A stretch of 51,220 nucleotides of DNA. Origin: Chlorobiota bacterium. Its GTDB lineage: Bacteria; Bacteroidota; Bacteroidia; Bacteroidales; F082. Shown one piece after another: positions 43,077 through 51,220 of this stretch. The notes below the pieces were generated by a model. It was not told where the DNA came from. It made no database searches and saw only the letters and a program-made list of their open reading frames with translations. The translations under genes were made by a program, and so were the position numbers. How positions within the stretch are numbered: the first letter of the stretch is position 1; each line of letters starts with the position of its first letter. The DNA lies in contig JAUXDH010000003.1 of assembly GCA_030618545.1 (NCBI GenBank), forward strand, positions 1 through 51,220, read 5' to 3'.

Positions 43077-44478
43077 GGCAGTTCTTGATGACGGAGAAAC
43101 TTTTATCATCGGCATCACCAACAGTGACACTTCAGAAATTAAAGCCACCGTGGTATGGACAGACCCTCCGGGCATACCACCGCTTCCGTCACTTGATCCG
43201 CAAGACACCATGTTGATAAACAATCTTGATCTCAGGATCGTGGACTTTACAGACAGTGCTGTTTCCCATCCCTGGAAACTGGACAAAGACAATCCTTCAT
43301 CTGCTGCGACAAATGATTCAGAAAACGATGTGGATAATGTGGAAATGGTGTTGGTTGGCGAACCTTCTCCCGAAACATCATACAGCCTGATCGTTGATCA
43401 TGATGGCAGCCTGCAAAATGGCAGCCAGGCATTTTCACTCATTATTAGTTTTGATGGTGAGGTCATCGAACCCCCTGAGTCAGATTTTGATGCTGATAAC
43501 ACCTCTCCGACAATTTATGATACTGTCCGGTTCTATGATCAATCAGAAAACTTTCCGGAGAAATGGGAATGGAGCTTCTATCCTGATCAAGTCACTTTTC
43601 TGAATGGAACCGACGCGAGTTCACAAAATCCACAGACGCGTTTTGATTCAACAGGATTGTACAATGTATCACTTACCACCTGGAACGCGGGAGGATCATC
43701 AAACGAAAACAAGCTTGACTTTATAACTGCTTACAATGTTCTTGTTGTTGAGGCTTTCGCAAATCCGGATAAGCTGTGCATTGGCGATTCCTGTTATCTT
43801 GAATCAATTGCAGACGGAGGCAGTGGCGAATACAATTGGTCATGGCATTCGATTCCTGAAGGTTTTAATTCGGATGAGCAGAACCCTGTGGCCGCCCCTG
43901 ATCAGACAACAATATTTATCATAGAGGTAAACGATGGAATCCAGACCGCATCCGACAGCATAACTGTTGAAGTATTTACACTGCCGGAAATAACATTAGG
44001 TGACTGGCCTGATCAATTGTGCAATGAAGATGAACCGCCCGTGCAATTGACAGCCATACCTGAAGGGGGCATTTACATTGGGGTAAGTGTGACTCCGGAT
44101 GGCCTTTTTAATCCGGAGGAGGCGCCGTTGGGATGGAATGTAATCACTTACACTTACCAGGATGAAAATAATTGTATCAATTTCGCTTTCGATTCAATTC
44201 ATGTAAATGACTGCGTGGGATTACTAACCATTACAAAAGATACTGATGTTAAAATATTCCCAAATCCGTGTTCTGGTGAATTCTTCATTGAATCCCGGTA
44301 TACCATAGAAAAAGCAGAATTGTTTGATCAATATGGGGTACTCAGGAATTCCGTTCAATCCAATTTAAATAAAATAAAAGTCTCCGGATCATTGGAGAGT
44401 GGTCTTTACTTTATCCGCATAAACTTCCGGAACGGCTATAGAAGCGAGGTAGTTCACAGAAAAGTCATCGTCCGGTAA
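43027..44478 (+). CDS. S8 peptidase C-terminal fragment with PKD-like and T9SS domains
   Basis: A 483-residue frame whose first dozen codons lie out of frame over the upstream fragment, so the homologous part begins at about EVMIEAVLDDGETF. That stretch and ATVVWTDPPGIP belong to the beta-sandwich after the catalytic domain of secreted subtilases. A PKD-like domain follows (FDADNTSPTIYDTVRFYD through FDSTGLYNVSLTTWNAGGS), then a further beta domain. The end is a type A T9SS sorting signal (VKIFPNPCSGEFFIES, YFIRINFRNGYRSEVVHRKVIVR). There is no ribosome site before 43027, so independent translation is doubtful. Confidence 0.8.
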   Translation: MMGVSNPIFQAREVMIEAVLDDGETFIIGITNSDTSEIKATVVWTDPPGIPPLPSLDPQDTMLINNLDLRIVDFTDSAVSHPWKLDKDNPSSAATNDSENDVDNVEMVLVGEPSPETSYSLIVDHDGSLQNGSQAFSLIISFDGEVIEPPESDFDADNTSPTIYDTVRFYDQSENFPEKWEWSFYPDQVTFLNGTDASSQNPQTRFDSTGLYNVSLTTWNAGGSSNENKLDFITAYNVLVVEAFANPDKLCIGDSCYLESIADGGSGEYNWSWHSIPEGFNSDEQNPVAAPDQTTIFIIEVNDGIQTASDSITVEVFTLPEITLGDWPDQLCNEDEPPVQLTAIPEGGIYIGVSVTPDGLFNPEEAPLGWNVITYTYQDENNCINFAFDSIHVNDCVGLLTITKDTDVKIFPNPCSGEFFIESRYTIEKAELFDQYGVLRNSVQSNLNKIKVSGSLESGLYFIRINFRNGYRSEVVHRKVIVR

Positions 44479-44520
44479 CAACTGTCTCAATAAGTTTTTC
44501 TTTTAACTTAAGAACAGGAA

Positions 44521-45201
44521 TTAATTTTCAGCCACTTCTTTACTCTTTTCGAACAAACTGGAATAATACTTCAGGAAATCGAGGAGGTCTTTCCTTCTGG
44601 TGAGGTTTAATTTTTCCTTTTTTACGTATGCTTCAGCTTCCGCCTTTTTCTCAGTGAATGCTTTCAGGATATCAACTGTTTTCTTTTCGAGAATAACTGC
44701 AGGATCTGCACCTACTTTGATAAAATAATCTTTCGAAATATTCTGGTAGGCCTCGTAGCCAAATGCTCCTTTTTTAGCCGGTTTAGTTTTGACTTTGTAA
44801 TGCATCAGCAGGTTGGCGTAACCTTCAGAAAACAGTTCGAAGTATCCTCCGGAAATGCTTCCGAACTCATTTACATAGCTCGAATGGACAAAAACCTTCC
44901 CTGAGTAAATGATTCTTTTTACTTGCTCAGGATTAACATCCGCCCTCATCTCAAATGCATCACGGGTTACATTATATTTAAATGCCACATTGTCAATAAG
45001 GTGATTGCTTTTGGTTTGCATGTTCCCGATACCCCATTCATTATCCAGGTAACGGGCATTGAATTTTTTAGGGCCCAGATCGGTTGACATCAAAAAGATA
45101 CTTGCTCCATCTGATTGACCGATGTATAGACTTTGCTGCTGTGTAAAACCTGATAAGAAAAACAATGTAAGAAGAGTGGTTGCGATTACTAACTTTTTCA
45201 T
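44521..45201 (-). CDS. Exported protein of unknown function
   Basis: The ATG at 45201 (MKKLVIATTLLTLFFLSGF) gives a signal peptide and about 226 residues; a longer frame from 45237 would precede it. The mature protein is beta-rich in its first two thirds (QSLYIGQSDGASIFLMSTDL, GKVFVHSSYVNEFGSISGGYFELF) and ends with a charged helix (FTEKKAEAEAYVKKEKLNLTRRKDLLDFLKYY). The layout is common in Bacteroidota hypothetical proteins, but I do not recognise the family. It converges with the T9SS fragment upstream and diverges from gldF; nothing indicates its function. Confidence 0.7.
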   Translation of the reverse strand: MKKLVIATTLLTLFFLSGFTQQQSLYIGQSDGASIFLMSTDLGPKKFNARYLDNEWGIGNMQTKSNHLIDNVAFKYNVTRDAFEMRADVNPEQVKRIIYSGKVFVHSSYVNEFGSISGGYFELFSEGYANLLMHYKVKTKPAKKGAFGYEAYQNISKDYFIKVGADPAVILEKKTVDILKAFTEKKAEAEAYVKKEKLNLTRRKDLLDFLKYYSSLFEKSKEVAEN

Positions 45202-45341
45202 TGGTGAATTTTTTGCAAAAATAATACAATAAATCAACGATAAATTCTAAACAGGAGTACTTAACAGCCTATTTTTATTCTTTTAAAGCAAGGAGCGCCC
45301 CACTAAAACTGATGATTAAAATGGCGCGAATTAAAAAGTGT

Positions 45342-45349
45342 TATTTTTG
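45342..45349 (+). promoter_or_regulatory. Candidate -7 promoter box for gldF-gldG
   Basis: TATTTTTG, a full match to TAnnTTTG, lies 25 bases before the gldF ATG at 45375, the expected distance for a short leader. Confidence 0.5.
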
Positions 45350-45374
45350 CCGACGCTTTTGAAGCAGGGCACGG

Positions 45375-46106
45375 ATGTATTCATTATTTCAGAAAGAGTT
45401 AAGTAGTTTTTTAAGTTCATTGCTGGGATACATAATTATTGTTGTATTCCTTGTAGTGGTGGGTTTATTCCTCTGGGTGTTCCCCACCGATTTCAATATC
45501 CTTGATTACGGCTACGCCAATGTTGATGGTCTTTTCATTATCGCACCTTTTGTATTTCTTTTCCTGATTCCTGCTATCACGATGAGGTCATTCGCAGATG
45601 AGAGAAAAACAGGTACCATCGAACTGCTTTTTACCAGGCCTCTAACAGATATGCAGATCATCCTTGCAAAATATTTTGCTTCAGTTGTGCTGGTTGTTCT
45701 GGCATTGTTACCTGCATTAATCTATTTCTTTTCTGTCTGGCAGTTGGGATTGCCCGCAGGAAATATCGACTCAGGTGGTTTCTGGGGATCATTTATTGGC
45801 CTGCTGTTTCTTGGCGCAGCCTTCACCGCTATCGGTATTTTTGCCTCGGCTTTAAGCGACAACCAGGTAGTGTCTTTTGTGCTGGCTATTCTGATCAGTG
45901 CTTTTACTTACCTGGGATTTGAATTTATCTATTCACTGGAGATTTTTGGCTCCTTCGATCTTTTCATCCGCTCATTAGGCATGAGCGCCCATTACAGCTC
46001 GATCAGCAGAGGTGTGATCGACTCTCGTGATGTACTTTACTTTCTAAGTGTGATGACACTTTTTTTGTTCCTGACGAAATTCATCCTTTCAAAAAGAAAG
46101 TGGTAA
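45375..46106 (+). CDS. gldF: Gliding-motility-associated ABC transporter permease GldF
   Basis: A 243-residue inner-membrane protein with about six helices. It shows the ABC-2-type pattern MYSLFQKELSSFLSSLLGYIIIVVFL, AITMRSFADERKTGTIELLFTRPLTDMQIILAKYFASVV and FASALSDNQVVSFVLAILISAF. GldF, GldG and the ATPase GldA form an ABC transporter in F. johnsoniae; its substrate is unknown. Here gldF is followed 9 bases later by gldG, and gldA is not in the window, as is common in the phylum. Confidence 0.9.
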   Translation: MYSLFQKELSSFLSSLLGYIIIVVFLVVVGLFLWVFPTDFNILDYGYANVDGLFIIAPFVFLFLIPAITMRSFADERKTGTIELLFTRPLTDMQIILAKYFASVVLVVLALLPALIYFFSVWQLGLPAGNIDSGGFWGSFIGLLFLGAAFTAIGIFASALSDNQVVSFVLAILISAFTYLGFEFIYSLEIFGSFDLFIRSLGMSAHYSSISRGVIDSRDVLYFLSVMTLFLFLTKFILSKRKW

Positions 46107-46115
46107 GCAGCCGGT

Positions 46116-47864
46116 ATGAAGAACAGTAAAAGAAACATACGACAAACCGAAATCTCGCAATTATTGCTGATACTTGCAGGTATTGTTGTTATTAACCTCA
46201 TCGGTTCATATGTGTTTACCCGTCTCGATCTGACCTCAGAAAAAAGATATACCCTGTCGGATGAAACCAAAGAGATCCTGACCAACCTGGATGACATCGT
46301 CTTTTTCAGGATTTATCTTGAAGGAGAATTCCCGGCAGGTTTTAAGCGATTGAGAAATGAAACGAGGGAATTGCTGGATGAGTTCAGGGCTTACAATAAA
46401 AACATCCAGTATGAATTCATCAACCCTTCGGCAAGTGATGATCCGGACGAGAGAAATGATACCTACCAGTTGCTGATGCAGCAAGGGTTAAACCCAACAA
46501 ACCTTCAGGTAAAAACGAAGAGTGGTCTTGACCAGCAGGTGATCTTTCCGGGTACCCTGATCAGCTATCGCGACAAAGAAATTCCGGTAGAATTGCTCGA
46601 TGCGCAGATCAATGTACCCCCGGAAGCTGTATTGAACAATTCTGTTCAAAATCTTGAATTCAAGTTTGCCAGTGCAATTCATCGCCTTTCCCGCCAGGTA
46701 AAGCCTGCAGTCGCTTTTATTGAAGGGCACGGGGAACTCAGCTATCGCGAAACATTCGACATTACCAATTCTCTGCAGTCAGATTATATTGTGGACAGGA
46801 TCACCATCGATGAAAACATAAATGCGCTGTTGAACCGGACAATGACTGATTCAATTAATAAAGAATACAGCATACTCCCGAAATACAATGCTATCATCAT
46901 AGCCAAACCAGACTCGGTATTCTCCGAAAAAGATAAGTTTATCATCGACCAATACATCATGCATGGCGGAAAAGTAATGTGGCTGATCGATCCGGTATTG
47001 ACCAGCATGGACAGCATACAGGCATCAGAGTCTACGGTTGCGATTGAAAATCAGTTGAACCTCCGGGATATGCTTTTCAATTACGGTGTTCGCCTCAACA
47101 GCGACCTGGTAATGGATCTGAATGCCATGCCCATTCCCATCAGGACAGGTCAAATGGGCAACCAACCACAGATTGATTTCTTCCCGTGGTTTTACTTTCC
47201 TGTTGTCACTCCAATATCAGAACATCCGATCATAAGAAACCTGAATGCCATCAAAACCCAGTTTGTCAGCAGCGTTGATACGGTGGCAGCACAAAATGTG
47301 AAGAAAACTATTTTATTGAAAACTTCACCCTATTCCCGAAAGATCAGTGTCCCGGCTGTTGTTAGCCTTGCTATCATTCGTCAGGAGCCCGACCAAAGAA
47401 TGTACCAGGGGCCACCTGTCCCGATTGGTATTTTGCTGGAGGGTAGATTTACCTCCAATTTTAAAAACAGGATTCCTCCTGAGCTATCAGAATCCAGGGA
47501 GATAGGATACAAAGATTACAGCCATCCTACCAGCATGATTGTTGTTGCGGATGGCGACATCATTCTCAACCAGTTCAAGATCCCTGACGGGCAGCCATTG
47601 CCACTTGGTTACGATCAGTTTACAAGGGAAACCTTTGGCAACAAGGAATTCATCCTGAATTCCCTGAATTACCTCACGGATGGTCCGGGATTGGTCTCCA
47701 TACGCTCCAGGGAATTGAAATTGCGTCTGCTTGATAAAACAAAAACGACTTCTCAAAGAATAACCTGGCAACTGGTTAACATACTGGCTCCTGTGTTGTT
47801 GGTTTTATTAGCAGGCAGTTTACTTATTTGGAGAAGGAAAAAGAAGTTTACCAGCGTTCAGTAA
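46116..47864 (+). CDS. gldG: Gliding-motility-associated ABC transporter substrate-binding protein GldG
   Basis: A 582-residue protein with an N-terminal helix (about 14-34), a large periplasmic GldG/ABC_transp_aux domain (LTSEKRYTLSDETKEILTNLDD, FIEGHGELSYRETFDI, PKYNAIIIAKPDSVFSEKDKFIIDQYIMHGGKVMWLIDPV) and a C-terminal helix (QLVNILAPVLLVLLAGSLLIW) followed by RRKKKF. It works with GldF. The gene follows gldF by 9 bases and precedes a DUF4340 gene by 12 bases, so all three look co-transcribed. Confidence 0.92.
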   Translation: MKNSKRNIRQTEISQLLLILAGIVVINLIGSYVFTRLDLTSEKRYTLSDETKEILTNLDDIVFFRIYLEGEFPAGFKRLRNETRELLDEFRAYNKNIQYEFINPSASDDPDERNDTYQLLMQQGLNPTNLQVKTKSGLDQQVIFPGTLISYRDKEIPVELLDAQINVPPEAVLNNSVQNLEFKFASAIHRLSRQVKPAVAFIEGHGELSYRETFDITNSLQSDYIVDRITIDENINALLNRTMTDSINKEYSILPKYNAIIIAKPDSVFSEKDKFIIDQYIMHGGKVMWLIDPVLTSMDSIQASESTVAIENQLNLRDMLFNYGVRLNSDLVMDLNAMPIPIRTGQMGNQPQIDFFPWFYFPVVTPISEHPIIRNLNAIKTQFVSSVDTVAAQNVKKTILLKTSPYSRKISVPAVVSLAIIRQEPDQRMYQGPPVPIGILLEGRFTSNFKNRIPPELSESREIGYKDYSHPTSMIVVADGDIILNQFKIPDGQPLPLGYDQFTRETFGNKEFILNSLNYLTDGPGLVSIRSRELKLRLLDKTKTTSQRITWQLVNILAPVLLVLLAGSLLIWRRKKKFTSVQ

Positions 47865-47876
47865 GAAAAACATTAA

Positions 47877-48938
47877 ATGAAAAAGAACAAGATACTTTTC
47901 CTGGTCATTATCATTTTGGCAGTCATTGCAACAATTGTAATTGGCAACAGGAGCACAACATTGACAGACCGTGAATCAGGCTTTGCTGTAAGCGATACGG
48001 CAGCCATTACCAAAATATTTATTGCAGACAAGAATATACATTCCGTACTCATTGAGCGCGATGCTGATGGTTGGATCCTGGATGGAGAAAACCGGGCAAA
48101 CACCCGTCTGGTGGATGTACTTTTGGAAACAATAAAAAGGGTGAAGGTAAAATCTCCCGTATCCCTTGCAAGCAGGGATAATGTGCTCAGAAGAATGGCG
48201 ACCATTGGCAGGAAAGTTGAAGTTTACCAGATGGTTTACAGGATCAATCTTTTCGATAGAATTAAACTTTTTAAACATGAGAAACTGATAAGGGTATTTT
48301 ACGTGGGTGACAACACCCAGAACAACCTGGGAACTTATATGCTGCTGGAAGGAGCTGATGATCCTTATGTGGTTTACCTGCCCCATTTCAGAGGTTTTAT
48401 TTCATTGCGTTTTTCTCCTGAACCCGACGACTGGAAAAGCCATGTAATTTTCCATCATAAACTTGCAGACATACAAAATGTTTCAGTGCAATTCACAATG
48501 GAACCGGAAAGCAGTTTCAAAGTGGAAGTAAAGGATGGAATGGGTAACTATGAAATCACCAGGCTGGAAGACAATCAGAAAGTGGCAAGTTACGACACAT
48601 TAAAGTTGCTGAACTTTCTTACTTCATTCAGGGATCTGCGTTATGAATCAAGGTTGAACAATTTATTATCACCTGTTAAGATCGATTCCGTTTTGAGTTC
48701 CCCCGGTCTTTATAAAATAAGACTTGTTGACACTGAAAACCAAACAACCTACATTAAAATGTTCGAAAAGAAATCTATGACTCCCGAGGATACAGGCTTG
48801 CCGCTCTCACAAATTCCAACTGACTACGACCGGATGTACGCCCTGATAAATGATGGGGAGGACTTTGTGCTGATTCAGTACTATGTTTTTGACAAGGTGC
48901 TGCACCCTCTTTCTTATTATACCAATTGTGGTTTATAA
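47877..48938 (+). CDS. DUF4340-domain protein
   Basis: A 353-residue protein with one N-terminal helix (MKKNKILFLVIIILAVIATI) and a mostly beta extracytoplasmic part. Early SGFAVSDTAAITKIFIADKN and later NNLGTYMLLEGADDPYVVYLPHFRGFISLRF are typical of DUF4340 proteins, which often stand beside GldG-type ABC transporter genes. It begins 12 bases after gldG. A role as an accessory subunit of the Gld transporter is inferred from position only. Confidence 0.75.
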   Translation: MKKNKILFLVIIILAVIATIVIGNRSTTLTDRESGFAVSDTAAITKIFIADKNIHSVLIERDADGWILDGENRANTRLVDVLLETIKRVKVKSPVSLASRDNVLRRMATIGRKVEVYQMVYRINLFDRIKLFKHEKLIRVFYVGDNTQNNLGTYMLLEGADDPYVVYLPHFRGFISLRFSPEPDDWKSHVIFHHKLADIQNVSVQFTMEPESSFKVEVKDGMGNYEITRLEDNQKVASYDTLKLLNFLTSFRDLRYESRLNNLLSPVKIDSVLSSPGLYKIRLVDTENQTTYIKMFEKKSMTPEDTGLPLSQIPTDYDRMYALINDGEDFVLIQYYVFDKVLHPLSYYTNCGL

Positions 48939-49667
48939 TGCCGCAGAAAATTATAAACCTTACAATGGTTAATGCCGATATAGAAATAAAGGAGCAAATT
49001 GAGTGAAGCGAAAATATGCGACATTTTATTTCATATTCGGTATTACATGCAATAACCGCCGCGATTTGGAAGGTTTAATTTGGGCCTGACTTAATTCTCA
49101 GGAAGTAGACGCCACAAAGTAATACTCAGCATTTCTCCTGTTTTTCGCATTTTTTAGATTTAGTGATACTTTAATTTCAGGTGTTTCCAAGCCTTTTCAA
49201 TGCATTATTTATTGAGTAAGCCCCAAAGGGGCAGCCATCATTAGCTCCGGGTAAAGCCCGGAGAAATTCAAATCAGATAATAAAAGCGCCAACGGTGCGA
49301 TATCAAAAAAAAAATCCGCACCGCGATCTCTAGTAAAAAATCACATACTCATCAGTTGTAGATTAAAGAACAGATGTATTTTCACTTAATAATCAATACC
49401 TGACTGATCTGAAAGAATATGAGATCAATTATAACGAATGTTAAATGAGATGAATGATTTCGCCCCCGATGGGGCTTTGTGTACGTGTTGTATAATAAAT
49501 CCCGAGCTGCGCTCGGGGCTATTGATAAACGCACCTTTGGTGCTTTGCCAAATGTATGTTCTAAATAAATCTCCACTGGACTTCCTAGAGAGAATCAAAA
49601 TAACTTGAACATCATTTTTTTATGGGTGTCCCAATGCGGAAAACAGGAGGTGATACCACAACCCACT
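48939..49667. other. Long intergenic region with clustered short palindromes
   Basis: About 730 bases without a supported gene. From 49220 to 49543 there are six small GC-rich hairpins: 49220-49232 (GCCCC/GGGGC), 49245-49263 (CTCCGGG/CCCGGAG), 49286-49298 (GCGCC/GGTGC), 49462-49475 (GCCCC/GGGGC), 49501-49517 (CCCGAGC/GCTCGGG) and 49531-49543 (GCACC/GGTGC). They resemble dispersed intergenic palindromes of Bacteroidota. Confidence 0.65.
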
Positions 49668-50393
49668 TCAGGAAGCAGATCCCACAAAGTAATACTCGGA
49701 GTTCTTCCTGTAAATCTCAACAAACTTTTCTTCGCCGAGTGATTTTCCCTTTTTCAGGAAATCCTTTAGCAGAAAGATTTTATATCCGCAATGCCCTGTA
49801 AGATATTGATGAAACGCCTCTGGCGTCACATCATAATGATCACTCGCACCCAGACCGAATTCAAAGATGATGACCGGTTTTTTTTCTTTCAGGGTTTTTT
49901 CTGCTCCCTGCAATACATTGAACTCGGCTCCTTCAACATCAAGTTTAATTAAAGTAACCTGATAGTCTTCCGGCAACACAAGATCAAGTTTGTCAAGTTT
50001 AACTTCTATTACCTCAATCGTTGGTTCTTTTATTGCATAATCCCGCTTTTTCAAACCACTATAAGCAGGGGCATCTACCACATAGTTGAAAGTTGTTTCT
50101 CCAACGCTGTTACTCAAAGCAATGTCAAACAGCCTGATTTTCGGGCTATCAAACTTTAACTGCAAATCTTTAAAAAATGAGGGAATGGGTTCGAAAGCAT
50201 AATGTTCTCCATCAGGAGATCTTTTCAATATCTCCTCCAGTATCTCTCCTTTGTGGCACCCAATATCAATGCAATTGGAATCTTTTTCCAGTACCTCATC
50301 AAGGATTTTTAAAGTCAGCCTGTCATAATGAATGTTTTTGGTCAGGTCGATCCTCAGTGCAATCAGAATCTTCTTTATCAATTGTTTGATCAT
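49668..50393 (-). CDS. FkbM-family SAM-dependent methyltransferase
   Basis: A 241-residue protein with the class I methyltransferase core: SNCIDIGCHKGEILEEIL (SAM-binding motif I), HYAFEPIPSFF, VTLIKLDVEGAEFNVLQGAEKTL and PVIIFEFGLGASDHYDVTPE, all typical of the FkbM family. Members methylate sugars, polyketides or other small molecules; the substrate here is unknown. It is an isolated gene between a palindrome-rich gap and gdhA on the same strand, with no polysaccharide cluster nearby. Confidence 0.85.
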   Translation of the reverse strand: MIKQLIKKILIALRIDLTKNIHYDRLTLKILDEVLEKDSNCIDIGCHKGEILEEILKRSPDGEHYAFEPIPSFFKDLQLKFDSPKIRLFDIALSNSVGETTFNYVVDAPAYSGLKKRDYAIKEPTIEVIEVKLDKLDLVLPEDYQVTLIKLDVEGAEFNVLQGAEKTLKEKKPVIIFEFGLGASDHYDVTPEAFHQYLTGHCGYKIFLLKDFLKKGKSLGEEKFVEIYRKNSEYYFVGSAS

Positions 50394-50713
50394 TTACAGG
50401 CTATTTGGCGATGCAGGCAAAAATTTTTGTGTGATTTTCAGGTCTTTATAGAATCGCAAATCTGAGAATAAAAGTAACAATTCATGCGAAACAAAATAGT
50501 CATGAAAGGAAGGCATTTGGAATATGGTTCGATTGTATCATGGTTCAATTGTTGGGCTGATTGTTTTATTATGCCCTGCGTAACGGAACCCACAACATGC
50601 AACATGAAACCAACAACCAGTTGGCATCTTAGGTCTTCTGTCTTAGGTCTTCTGTCAAAAAAAAGCCGCCCACCAACAGATGAACGGCTTTATTATTATG
50701 TATGATGAGATTC
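50394..50713. other. Intergenic region between gdhA and the FkbM-family gene
   Basis: About 320 bases. It contains a direct duplication (TTAGGTCTTCTGTC twice, about 50629-50656) and the gdhA terminator at 50654-50691. No gene was recognised. Confidence 0.5.
50654..50691 (-). terminator. Probable terminator of gdhA
   Basis: On the minus strand AAAGCCG (50685-50691) pairs with CGGCTTT (50662-50668) over a 16-base loop and is followed by a T-run. It lies 23 bases beyond the gdhA stop at 50714. Confidence 0.6.
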
Positions 50714-51220
50714 TTATACGAGTCCCTGGGCCATCATGGCATCGGCAACTTTAACGAATCCACCGATGTTGGCGCCTTTCACATAGTCGATGTAATCGCC
50801 ATCCTGGCCGTATTTAACACAGGTTGCATGAATATCTTTCATGATCTGGTGGAGGCGTGCATCAACTTCTTCACGTGTCCAGCTAAGGCGCAGTGAGTTT
50901 TGGCTCATTTCGAGACCTGAAACGGCAACACCACCGGCATTGGCAGCTTTACCCAGTCCATAGAGAATTTTAGCATCCAGGTAAACTGCTATTGCTTCAG
51001 GTGAGGAAGGCATGTTAGCTCCTTCTGAAATAACGAAGCATCCATTGGCTATAAGTGTTTTGGCTTCATCTTCATTCACCTCATTCTGGGTTGCACATGG
51101 CATGGCCACATCACATTTCACACCCCATGGGCGTTCACCCGGGAAGTATTCTACTCCGTATTTATCGGCATATTCGCTGATCCTGCCACGCCTTACGTTT
51201 TTCAGGTTCATAACATAGGC
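50714..51220 (-). CDS. gdhA: NADP-type glutamate dehydrogenase, C-terminal part (cut by window edge)
   Basis: The reading frame runs off the window end, so only about 168 C-terminal residues are seen. They match hexameric NADP-dependent glutamate dehydrogenase: CDVAMPCATQNEVNEDEAKTLIANGC, VISEGANMPSSPEAI, GKAANAGGVAVSGLEMSQNSLRLSWTREEVD and YVKGANIGGFVKVADAMMAQGLV. The enzyme links ammonium and 2-oxoglutarate to glutamate. The coenzyme assignment rests on the family's C-terminal pattern, since the nucleotide-binding site is outside the window. A terminator follows. Confidence 0.93.
   Translation of the reverse strand, partial: AYVMNLKNVRRGRISEYADKYGVEYFPGERPWGVKCDVAMPCATQNEVNEDEAKTLIANGCFVISEGANMPSSPEAIAVYLDAKILYGLGKAANAGGVAVSGLEMSQNSLRLSWTREEVDARLHQIMKDIHATCVKYGQDGDYIDYVKGANIGGFVKVADAMMAQGLV

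Larger units (their letters stand above)
42096..44478 (+). pseudogene. Broken S8 peptidase with PKD and T9SS domains
   Basis: The two overlapping frames at 42096-43076 and 43027-44478 are the two ends of one secreted subtilase gene. The join near 43062 combines loss of the catalytic-serine segment (estimated at about 100 residues from family layout) with a frameshift. A real deletion or an assembly error are both possible. Confidence 0.75.

Noticed and set aside
49382-49576. A 64-codon minus-strand frame in the palindrome cluster.
   Set aside because: It spans the small hairpins; such frames arise from dispersed repeats and nothing supports translation.
50629-50656. Direct duplication TTAGGTCTTCTGTC, considered as an attachment site or insertion footprint.
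   Set aside because: The copies are adjacent with nothing between them, so simple slippage explains them; no mobile gene is nearby.

Overview
The window reads as a chromosomal segment of a member of the Bacteroidota, probably a marine or anaerobic Bacteroidales-like lineage. The main evidence is two secreted proteins with type IX secretion (T9SS) C-terminal domains, the gliding-motility family genes gldF, gldG and gldH, a gldH neighbour encoding RicT, a three-subunit succinate dehydrogenase/fumarate reductase with one cytochrome b subunit, and many promoters of the TAnnTTTG (-7 box) type. The lineage is inferred from gene families and promoter style; no rRNA is present.

Layout. 1-1.5 kb: an ECF sigma factor, a one-helix anti-sigma and a membrane-anchored CpxP/CnrX-like protein. 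1.5-4.7 kb (minus): TlpA-like thioredoxin, DUF6029-type outer-membrane protein and Omp28-like lipoprotein. 4.7-10.5 kb (minus): manA, holB and sdhCAB. 10.6-15.8 kb: two Xaa-Pro aminopeptidase paralogues, aqpZ and an ArnT-like glycosyltransferase. 15.8-16.6 kb: three copies of a GC-rich palindrome around an intact GxxExxY gene and a decayed copy of it. 16.6-22.3 kb (minus): ssb, a large zincin/beta-propeller/barrel protein, a hemolysin III-family protein, an RluA-type pseudouridine synthase and panB. 22.6-30.1 kb: a TonB-dependent receptor, rocD, a phospholipase D-like synthase, then yicC-gmk-nadD. 30.1-34.1 kb (minus): ricT-gldH-PBP1A. 34.3-36.5 kb: the bufferin-like locus. 36.7-44.5 kb: secreted T9SS proteins. 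44.5-48.9 kb: gldF-gldG-DUF4340. 49.6 kb to the end: an FkbM-type methyltransferase and the 3' part of gdhA.

The most interesting system is at 34.3-36.5 kb: an ECF sigma factor, a zinc-finger anti-sigma with a 4-base overlap, a small exported Cys-rich protein with five EGKCG motifs, and a DoxX-family (HvfX-type) membrane protein, closed by a strong terminator. This looks like an HvfA/bufferin-type copper-binding RiPP locus, but the expected maturation genes (DUF692/MNIO enzyme and its DUF2063 partner) are absent from the window. Together with the CnrYXH-like locus at the start, the window holds two ECF systems that may respond to metal or envelope stress.

Other notable items are a subtilase that has lost the segment carrying its catalytic serine together with a frameshift, a perfect 11-bp-arm palindrome between the divergent sdhC and pepP-like genes, and intergenic regions full of short palindromes. 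No tRNA, rRNA, CRISPR array, transposase or integrase was seen.
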